Of a stretch of DNA of 36,752 bases, positions 13,442-19,273 are shown piece by piece. The notes below the pieces were generated by a model. That model made no database searches. It was given only the letters and a program-made list of their open reading frames with translations, and had not been told where the DNA came from. This stretch comes from a virus. How positions within the stretch are numbered: the stretch's first letter is position 1; each line of letters opens with the position of its first letter. Both the position numbers and the translations under genes were made by a program. The stretch covers positions 1-36,752 of IMG/VR virus record IMGVR_UViG_3300018481_000044; one strand, written 5' to 3'.

Positions 13442-14071
13442 ATGAGTCTCGAAACCCTTGCTAAGACCGCACTGGTCAAGAGCGGCGGTGACATCGAAAA
13501 AGCACTTCCCCAATTCGTCCGCGCGGTGCGTACGGCGAATCTGATTGACGATCTGGCGCGTAAGTATCTCAGCCAGATCGCCAGCGGGTCCGGCCAGAGT
13601 GAGAACGAAACCCGGAGCGCGGCTGCCGGACCCGCATCTCCAAAGCACAAGCTCGGCTCGATCAAGGTGCCTCAATACGACGTCAAGCCACACCGCCGCC
13701 GGACCCACGCCGAGAAGCAGGCCGCGCTCGCCGCTGCGGCTGCCTCTATCGAGGCTGTGTTCGAGCTTGAGATCAACGGACGCGCCATCGGCAATATCCG
13801 CTTCGGCGAACTGGCCGCGCTGCGCCACGATCTCGTGGACGATGCATCGAGCAAATTGATGTTAGGCATCGATGCAGCCCGCGCCGCCGTGCTCGCCGAA
13901 TTGATTCAGAACCACGCGGTCGTGCCAGATCATTCCGCGCGCGTGCGTGACGTGATCGACGCCCCAACCCTCAGGGGACTTGTCGCGGAGGCCGAAGAGG
14001 AAGCGCCGCGCCGGATCGCCGAAGCAATGCGCCGCGCCTCCGGTGCCATCGAGAACAGGAGCGTAGCATGA
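13442..14071 (+). CDS. unknown protein co-transcribed with the guide array and Nop-like gene
   Basis: 209 residues from the ATG at 13442 behind AAAGGAGCAAACCCCCT. Three parts are visible: an N-terminal helical segment (residues 1-45), a basic Ser/Pro/His-rich linker with 'KPHRRRTHAEKQ' (about 46-85), and a C-terminal helical domain with 'INGRAIGNIRFGELAALRHD' and a long Glu/Ala/Arg helix at the end. No catalytic motif is visible. Its stop overlaps the ATGA at 14068, where the array begins, so it is the first gene of that transcript. It could be a partner of the RNP, for example an RNA-binding or targeting subunit, or an unrelated early gene. Confidence 0.7.
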   Translation: MSLETLAKTALVKSGGDIEKALPQFVRAVRTANLIDDLARKYLSQIASGSGQSENETRSAAAGPASPKHKLGSIKVPQYDVKPHRRRTHAEKQAALAAAAASIEAVFELEINGRAIGNIRFGELAALRHDLVDDASSKLMLGIDAARAAVLAELIQNHAVVPDHSARVRDVIDAPTLRGLVAEAEEEAPRRIAEAMRRASGAIENRSVA

Positions 14072-14081
14072 AAAACGAAAA

Positions 14082-14492
14082 CGGTCGCCGAGTGGCTGAT
14101 GAAGACCCGAGAAGTGGTGCGACCGCGCCCCCGGCCAGTGGTGATGTGAAGCCCGTGACACTCTTGCCGGGGGCACCTAAAAAGAAAAACGGTCGCCAAC
14201 CGAGTGCTGACACCCTTGGCAGCCATGCGACCGCGAGCGCGGCCACCGCAGAGTCGAAGCCCTTACCGCCAGTGCCGCGCTCACCTAAAAACGGTCGCCT
14301 TGCAACTGATGTAACCCAGCGCAAGATTGCGACCGCGCCCCCGGCCAACGCACGCGTGAAGCCCAAAGAAGACTCGCCGGGGGCATCTTCTCGAACCGCT
14401 CGCCAAGGTGGCCTTGACGCCCGTCTGACATGTGCGAGCGCGCCCCCCGGCCAGAACGCACCTGAAGCCCAAATAAGCTCTGCCGTGGGGGC
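14082..14492 (+). repeat. TIGR-like dual-spacer guide array, upstream part (8 hairpins)
   Basis: Four A-B hairpin pairs. A units: 14082-14125, 14190-14233, 14292-14335, 14397-14440 (7-bp stem CGGTCGC/GCGACCG; the fourth is CGCTCGC/GCGAGCG). B units: 14127-14174, 14235-14282, 14337-14384, 14442-14492 (stem variants GCCCCCGGC/GCCGGGGGC and GAGCGCGGC/GCCGCGCTC; the last has a bulged T). A and B are one base apart; B-to-A linkers are 9-12 bases, once 15. Loops follow C-N10-octamer-N10-T, total 30 bases, octamer TGAARCCC with variants. The first and eleventh loop bases are often A, so the true spacers may be 9 bases. The strand is given by the octamer and by the flanking genes. Confidence 0.93.
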
Positions 14493-15378
14493 GACTTCTT
14501 CTATTGTCGAGACCATCCGCGCACATCACCGCGCGCGGCGATTCGCCATGGGCATTCAGCAGGTTCTTGATAACAAGCTTGGCGCATTCGTCCGGATTAA
14601 CGCGACCGACTGGCATCCCACCGACGATGAATCCGAGCGCACGAAGGCGAACAAGGAAGTTGCCGTAATCATCAAGGCGGCCCGCGAAGGTCAAGGCGAT
14701 CCGCTCATCATCGGAATGGTCGCCGTGACCGACAAGGCGCGCGAGCCTGCTGACGCTGAGCGCGCGAAGCACGAGAAAGCGATGGAGACTCTCGCCAAGC
14801 AGTTGCCGGTGGCTGCATGGGTCGAAAACATTCCCGGCTTCGGCATGCTTGGACTCGCAACGATCATCGCCGAGACCGGTGACCTCGCGATGTACTCGAA
14901 CGTGGCCAAGGTCTGGAAGAGACTCGGCTACGCACCGTACAAGGACAAAGCGGGCTCGACGTGGAAAAGGCCGAAGTGGCGCAACGCGGATGCGCTCACC
15001 GCTGAGGAGTGGACCGAGAATCCATTCTCAGGTCGGCGCTACGCTTTGATCCACACCATCGGAGTATGGCTGAAAAACAAACAGTGGGTTGGAGCCGCGA
15101 AGACGGAGGACGGCGTCGGTATTCCGAATGGATATTACGGCACGGTCTACGCCGCGCGGCGTGCGCACACATCGATCACGCACCCCGAATGGACAAAAGC
15201 CCATGCTCATATGGATGGGCTCAGGGTGATGATGAAGCAGGTCTTGAAGGACCTATATTTAGAATGGAATCAAATCGGTCGCCAACACTGGCCTGAAACC
15301 CAACGAGCCCGTGCGACCGCTGGTGACCCGGCCCGTGTGTTGGTGCAACCCAAAGAACATTTGCCGGGCTCACTCTAA
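14485..15378 (+). CDS. Nop-like / IS110-transposase C-terminal-domain protein (TasA-like)
   Basis: 297 residues if started at the GTG at 14485; other starts are ATG 14548 and, with the best ribosome site (AGGAG, ATGA overlap), ATG 14068, which would translate eight hairpins as a low-complexity leader. The conserved part begins at 'VETIRAHHRARRF'. Residues 112-152 (WVENIPGFGMLGLATIIAE, then GDLAMYSNVAKVWKRLGY) match the helix-hairpin-helix type Transposase_20 domain of IS110-family proteins, which is related to the Nop domain of box C/D RNPs. A helical region follows, ending in HAHMDGLRVMMKQVLKDLYLEW near residue 261. The N-terminal DEDD/RuvC nuclease of IS110 transposases is absent and no HNH is seen. 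The last 36 codons overlap hairpins A5/B5. Placement inside the array argues that it binds these RNAs, as the nuclease-less TasA form of TIGR-Tas would. A relic IS110 transposase is the alternative. Confidence 0.8.
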   Translation: MGATSSIVETIRAHHRARRFAMGIQQVLDNKLGAFVRINATDWHPTDDESERTKANKEVAVIIKAAREGQGDPLIIGMVAVTDKAREPADAERAKHEKAMETLAKQLPVAAWVENIPGFGMLGLATIIAETGDLAMYSNVAKVWKRLGYAPYKDKAGSTWKRPKWRNADALTAEEWTENPFSGRRYALIHTIGVWLKNKQWVGAAKTEDGVGIPNGYYGTVYAARRAHTSITHPEWTKAHAHMDGLRVMMKQVLKDLYLEWNQIGRQHWPETQRARATAGDPARVLVQPKEHLPGSL

Positions 15379-16694
15379 ATGACGAACGGTCGCCAGTGTC
15401 GCCTTGAAACCCTATGCGCTTGCGCGACCGCGAGCCCGGCCAATTCACCGATGAAATCCGGAGGAGCCATGCCGGGCTCACCTTTTTTTGACACGGTCGC
15501 CAGAGAACCGTTGAAACCCTTGATGCTTATGCGACCGTTGAGCCCGGCCAAGCGAAGAATGATACCCACGCAGGTATTGCCGGGCTCACCTATTTCCGAA
15601 ACGCTCGCCAATTCACCCATGAAGCCCAGAAGGTACTTCGCGAGCGCGAGCCCGGCCCGGTACGCGTTGAAGCCCATTCGATCCATGCCGGGCTCACTCT
15701 TCCAAAACGGTCGCCAACGCGGTGGTGAAACCCGCATCCGGCTAGCGACCGCGCCCCCGGCCATCGCACTTCTGAAACCCAAAGCATGCGTGCCGGGGGC
15801 ATCTATTCAAAACGGTCGCCAAAGCTCCACTGCAAACCGGCGTTCCGGTGCGACCGCGAGCCCGGCCATTAAAGTATTGAAACCCACGACACTTGCGCCG
15901 GGCTCACCTTTCTACGCTCGCCACAAGGCTTGTGAAGCCCACCGACGATCTGCGAGCGCGAGCCCGGCCACCATTGCAATGAAACCCATTGGGTGCTTGC
16001 CGGGTTCACCTATCCAAACGGTCGCCAGCGTCGCCTTGGAACCCAATGCGCTTCTGCGACCGCGAGCCATGGCCAGAGTCGGGCTGATGCCCAAAGATGG
16101 TTTGCCATGGCTCAACTTCTTTACGGTCGCCGGTGGACCATTGAAATCCAGCACCCCGACGCGACCGCGAACGCTCGCCGAAGCGCGGCTGAAATCCGCT
16201 ATACTGATGCGAGCGCGAGCCCGGCCATGCCCATCCTGAAGCCCAGACGTATCGTGCCGGGCTCACTCTTCTTCCAAAACGCTCGCCAGTTCACCCATAA
16301 AAACCTGAAGGTACCAGCGAGCGCGCCCCCGGCCACCAGTGCAATGAAGCCCAACGAAGGCGTGCCGGGGGCATCTTTTCGATACGGTCGCCTCATCAGC
16401 TTTGAAGCCCACTCAAGCGGTGCGACCGCTGAGCCCGGCCATCAGCACCATGAAACCCGCTGGTCGCGTGCCGGGCTCACCTATTCCGAAACGCTCGCCG
16501 ATTCGCGAATGAAGCCCAGAAGCCCGATGCGAGCGCGAGCCCCGGCCCAATGTTGCTTGAAACCCAGTCGGCCCGTGCCGGGGCTCACCTATTCGATACG
16601 GTCGCCACGGTTTTCTTGAAGTCCAAAACAGTGATGCGACCGCCGAGCCCCGGCCACCCGGCAAGTGAAGCCCAACGTGATCGTGCCGGGGCTC
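15276..16694 (+). repeat. TIGR-like dual-spacer guide array, downstream part (27 hairpins)
   Basis: A units start at 15276, 15387, 15494, 15602, 15708, 15813, 15915, 16019, 16124, 16172, 16280, 16385, 16492 and 16599. B units start at 15323, 15432, 15540, 15648, 15753, 15858, 15960, 16064, 16217, 16325, 16431, 16537 and 16645. Most A units are 44 bases and most B units 48. One A unit (16124) lacks a B partner and is followed 4 bases later by another A. Stems covary between CGGTCGC/GCGACCG and CGCTCGC/GCGAGCG (A), and between GAGCCCGGC, GCCCCCGGC, GAGCCATGGC and GAGCCCCGGC with matching 3' arms (B). The octamer TGAAACCC/TGAAGCCC dominates; spacers are nearly all different. Linkers from B to A often read ACCT-TTCnnAA. 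This is a tandem guide-RNA locus, not a CRISPR array. Confidence 0.95.
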
Positions 16695-16702
16695 TTTTTT
16701 TT
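16645..16702 (+). terminator. last B hairpin doubling as intrinsic terminator
   Basis: The final B unit has stem GAGCCCCGGC/GCCGGGGCTC and is directly followed by eight T (16695-16702), unlike the other units whose 3' arm continues with ACCT. It would end the array transcript and separates it from the convergent gene ending at 16701. Confidence 0.85.
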
Positions 16703-17153
16703 ACGCCGCGCTCGGAGCGTCGGCGGTCTCTTCGGCCCGCATCGGCACCACGTTCAGCTTCGGAGCCTTCTCAGCCTTCGGCTTCTTCTCAGCCTTCTCG
16801 CGCACCGGCTTCGGCACTTCGAGCAAAAGGCTGAGTTGCTTGCGGTCGCCCTGCGCGCGCGCGACGCGCTCCAACATCTTGCGCTGATCGATATCGAGAT
16901 CAGCGGTGAGCTTCTTGATTCGCTCGATCAATCTGATGATCGCGATCTCGGTCTTGGCGACCTTCTGCGCGAGGCCGCGTGCGCCCATCGACTCATAGAT
17001 CGAGGTCATGCCGTCTCTTTCGGATCGGGCCTGACGCATGAACGATCCGCGCGCACTCTCGATGTTGGCGTAGCGTTCGAGAATATCGGCAACGAATTTA
17101 TTGACATCGCGGTCGGTGAACTCGACCGAAGCTTGCTTCGCTTGCTTCGCCAT
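16701..17153 (-). CDS. coiled-coil phage protein with basic tail
   Basis: 150 residues from the ATG at 17153 with AAGGAG upstream; the longer frame to 17267 runs through the neighbouring gene. Residues 10-110 are helical and charged (FVADILERYANIESARGSF, KVAKTEIAIIRLIERIKKL), resembling small coiled-coil DNA-associated proteins in alphaproteobacteria and their phages. The tail (110-150) is Lys/Pro/Ala-rich. Function unknown; DNA binding is an inference from charge. It converges on the array terminator and overlaps the GcrA-like gene's stop. Confidence 0.6.
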   Translation of the reverse strand: MAKQAKQASVEFTDRDVNKFVADILERYANIESARGSFMRQARSERDGMTSIYESMGARGLAQKVAKTEIAIIRLIERIKKLTADLDIDQRKMLERVARAQGDRKQLSLLLEVPKPVREKAEKKPKAEKAPKLNVVPMRAEETADAPSAA

Positions 17154-17602
17154 CACGCTCTCCTTGGCTGATTCGTGTACATCATGAGGTGATCCGTGCA
17201 GTAGCTCGACCGGCTGCCGCTCACGTCCAAGCAGCGCGGCTTGCCGCAAACCATCTGGAGCCCCCACGGACCACGGCGCACGCCAAGGATCGCCTTGCAG
17301 TGATCCTCCTGCATGTTCTGGTATTCGACTCCTTCGGTCGCGGGCGGCTGGACGCTGTCTTTGAAAATGCGAGGCTGGGTCATGTGATGGTTGCTCCTTT
17401 GAGGCGGCTTCATTCTCGGTGGCGGCGGCGGCGTTGATGGGCGGTTAAATAGTTCGTGCGGCAGACGATGCTTCCTCCCGGCGATCATGCCGCGACTCGC
17501 AGCATAGCCCGCCGTCCGCATGTCGCGCTCTACTGTTGTCAGACTACCCCCTTCATTCCACAGCCTGATGAGGAGAGCGTCGGCTTCTGGTGTCCACTGC
17601 AT
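17153..17602 (-). CDS. GcrA-family cell-cycle regulator-like protein
   Basis: 149 residues from ATG 17602. The N-terminus 'MQWTPEADALLIRLWNEGGS', then 'TVERDMRTAGYAASRGMIAGRKHRL', matches the GcrA helix-turn-helix (W-T-x(n)-L-x-x-L-W ... GK/RxHRL). The C-terminus has the usual cysteine cluster (CKAILG, MVCGKPRC, SYCTDH). In between is a Pro-rich linker (PSTPPPPPRMKPPQR). In Caulobacter, GcrA binds sigma70 holoenzyme and methylated GANTC promoters. A phage copy could recruit host polymerase to phage promoters or read DNA methylation. The start at 17602 lies after the stop of the upstream gene; no strong ribosome site is visible. Confidence 0.8.
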   Translation of the reverse strand: MQWTPEADALLIRLWNEGGSLTTVERDMRTAGYAASRGMIAGRKHRLPHELFNRPSTPPPPPRMKPPQRSNHHMTQPRIFKDSVQPPATEGVEYQNMQEDHCKAILGVRRGPWGLQMVCGKPRCLDVSGSRSSYCTDHLMMYTNQPRRA

Positions 17603-17615
17603 CCCGCATAAAGAC

Positions 17616-17903
17616 TCACTTGCGACGGCGTTTGAAGATATCCGGTCGTATAGCCTCTGGCGACATTCCAAGGATCGGCGCTAGCTCGATCACGTGGTGC
17701 GGAGGGACCTTCGTCCACGCGCTCACGGCTTGATGTGAGAGGCCGAGCTTCTTCGCAAGGACCATCGCGAAGCCCGGCTTTGAAAACACCATTTGCATGA
17801 CGGCGTCACGCTTGGCATCCCGGCTCTGGGTGCGCTTTCGCCTACGGACCATTGAATCCTCTGACATTTCACGTGACAGGAAGCCGACTGTTTGGTTGCT
17901 CAT
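17616..17903 (-). CDS. YdaS/Cro-like repressor
   Basis: 95 residues (shorter starts at 17867 and 17852 possible). After a basic N-terminal stretch, 'GFAMVLAKKLGLSHQAVSAW' followed by 'KVPPHHVIELAPILGMSPE' fits the Cro/YdaS-type HTH in which the second and third helices read the operator. Its position, divergent from the recombination operon at 18106, is that of an early-gene repressor. The spacer between them holds a good rightward promoter (17932-17961). Confidence 0.75.
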   Translation of the reverse strand: MSNQTVGFLSREMSEDSMVRRRKRTQSRDAKRDAVMQMVFSKPGFAMVLAKKLGLSHQAVSAWTKVPPHHVIELAPILGMSPEAIRPDIFKRRRK

Positions 17904-17931
17904 ATCTTCAATGCCCTATTGCGTGGCGCAC

Positions 17932-17961
17932 TTTACAAGATCACCTTGCAACGGGTATAAA
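17932..17961 (+). promoter_or_regulatory. sigma70-type promoter for the recombination operon
   Basis: TTTACA (17932-17937) and TATAAA (17956-17961) with an 18-base spacer, each five of six to consensus. A start near 17968 puts the A+B dual-spacer hairpin pair (17989-18081) at the very 5' end of the message for the exonuclease gene. Confidence 0.65.
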
Positions 17962-17988
17962 GCAACCCTACGAATCGAACAAGGGATC

Positions 17989-18081
17989 GGTCGCCTGCGC
18001 CTTGTTGAAGCCCTTATCACCAGTGCGGCCAACGCCCCCGGCCACTTGATGCGTGAAACCCAGAGCGCGGGTGCCGGGGGC
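17989..18081 (+). ncRNA. solitary A+B dual-spacer hairpin pair in the exonuclease leader
   Basis: The A unit (17989-18030) has stem GGTCGC/GCGGCC including a G-T wobble and loop C, TGCGCCTTGT, TGAAGCCC, TTATCACCAG, T. The B unit (18034-18081) has stem GCCCCCGGC/GCCGGGGGC and loop C, ACTTGATGCG, TGAAACCC, AGAGCGCGGG, T. The architecture is the same as one repeat of the main array, 1.3 kb away across three leftward genes. It lies between the promoter and the AAAGGAGCA ribosome site, sense to the gene at 18106. Confidence 0.9.
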
Positions 18082-18105
18082 AACTTTTCTCAAAGGAGCA
18101 ATGAA

Positions 18106-19077
18106 ATGAAAGTCACGAAATGGGATGGCCAGCCGATCTCGAAAGCAGGTTGGTACAGCGGAATTCCGATTGAGCGTTATCACTCACCGAGCATGTGCGA
18201 CGGGCCAGCGGTGTCGTCATCGAATTTGCGAACGTGCTGGAGCAAATCTCCTAAGCATATGTTTTCGCAATGGGCCGAGAACCCGGAGCGCGAAGAGCGC
18301 ACCGTCACGCGCGCGATGCTGCTTGGCGCGGCAGCGCATCATCTTCTTCTGGGTGAGGATAATTTCAAACTCAAGTTCGTCGCGCAGCCAGAAACCTATC
18401 GCGACGTGAAGACCGGTGAGCCGAAGAAGTGGAATAACAATGCGCACGCCTGTCAGGAGTGGAACGCCAAGCAGGCGAAGGGCGGTAAGGTCGTCGTCAA
18501 GGTTGAGGAGCTAGACTGCATCGTCGCGATGGCGCGCTCACTCGCGTTGGAGCCGTTGGTCAACGAAGGCTTGCTGCGCGGTCGCATCGAAACATCTGGC
18601 TTCTGGAAGGACCAGCAAACCGGGTTGTGGATCAAGGTTCGGCCCGATGTCATCCCGGTTACTGACGCCGACTTCGTGGACCTGAAGACCGCGTCCGACG
18701 TGACGACGGTCGCACTGCAATCCACCATGCGCTCGTACGGCTACCCGCAACAAGGTGCTTTAATTTGGGAGGTCTGCGAGGCGCTGGGTCAGCCGTTCAC
18801 GAGCTTCATGCTCATGTTTGTCGAGACATCGAATCCATGGTGCGCACGCACGGTGCAGGTTGATGATGAAGACTTGTCATTTGGGCGACAACAAAACCGC
18901 TGGGCTCTGCGCAAGATCAGGGAATGCATCGACACCGGCCATTGGCCGGGGCCGGGCGAAGGCGACCTGCGCCCGCTGCGCATCTCGAATGATGAGCGCG
19001 AGCGTATCAAAACTCGCTTGAAAGCGGAGGGGCTACTCGATGAGGACACAACCACGAATTCCCGACGATATGCATAG
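18106..19077 (+). CDS. RecE/YqaJ-like PD-(D/E)XK exonuclease
   Basis: 323 residues from the ATG at 18106, seven bases after AAAGGAG; the ATG at 18101 is too close. Catalytic pattern: GAAAHHLL (His near 78-79), E162 in GRIETSGFW, D181 in VRPDVIPVTDADF, D192-L-K194 in VDLKTASD and YGYPQQ near 211-216. This is the RecB/RecE-type nuclease set (H, E, D, DxK, Y-Q) of phage exonucleases that resect double-strand ends. It is followed by a RecT-type annealing protein, forming a RecE/RecT recombination pair. The leader contains a dual-spacer hairpin pair, which may control it. Confidence 0.85.
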   Translation: MKVTKWDGQPISKAGWYSGIPIERYHSPSMCDGPAVSSSNLRTCWSKSPKHMFSQWAENPEREERTVTRAMLLGAAAHHLLLGEDNFKLKFVAQPETYRDVKTGEPKKWNNNAHACQEWNAKQAKGGKVVVKVEELDCIVAMARSLALEPLVNEGLLRGRIETSGFWKDQQTGLWIKVRPDVIPVTDADFVDLKTASDVTTVALQSTMRSYGYPQQGALIWEVCEALGQPFTSFMLMFVETSNPWCARTVQVDDEDLSFGRQQNRWALRKIRECIDTGHWPGPGEGDLRPLRISNDERERIKTRLKAEGLLDEDTTTNSRRYA

Positions 19078-19273
19078 GGTACTGATTTCGTCCGGACTGC
19101 CATGGCGCATCGAGACGGGATCGCGCCATTTCAAGGTGATCGTGAACGACAGGATGGCCGCCATCCTTCCGTTCTCGCCGCACAATCGCATGATGAAAAG
19201 TCACGCCCATCTCAGCGCGATGGGTCACGTACGCCGCGCAATTAGAAAATTAAAGGAGCAGGCTAATGGTTGA
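19040..19273 (+). CDS. HicA-like small protein
   Basis: 77 residues, ATG at 19040 overlapping the exonuclease end by 38 bases with GGAGGGG upstream. 'WRIETGSRHFKVIVNDRMAA' resembles the beta-sheet core of the HicA/dsRBD-like fold, where the His in 'SRHFK' is catalytic in HicA mRNA interferases. No HicB partner follows, so it is more likely a phage protein that reuses the fold. Function unknown. Confidence 0.6.
   Translation: MRTQPRIPDDMHRVLISSGLPWRIETGSRHFKVIVNDRMAAILPFSPHNRMMKSHAHLSAMGHVRRAIRKLKEQANG

Noticed and set aside
14068-15378. Intact IS110 insertion sequence
   Set aside because: The N-terminal DEDD nuclease domain is missing, no IS ends or target duplication are visible, and the gene is embedded in the array within a phage operon.
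15379-16239. Open frame of 286 codons on the plus strand running through the array
   Set aside because: No ribosome site, composition follows the hairpin repeats, and the reading frame shifts relative to the repeats from unit to unit. The region is explained by structured RNA.
14082-16694. CRISPR array
   Set aside because: Repeats are split into stem arms and a loop octamer with two 10-base spacers per hairpin, two alternating stem types, and no Cas genes. This does not fit direct repeats of 25-40 bases with 30-base spacers.
14082-16694. REP/BIME palindromic elements with a RAYT transposase
   Set aside because: The palindromes alternate like BIMEs, but the loop has a fixed 30-base grammar with variable 10-mers and the linked protein is IS110/Nop-like, not an HUH-type RAYT.
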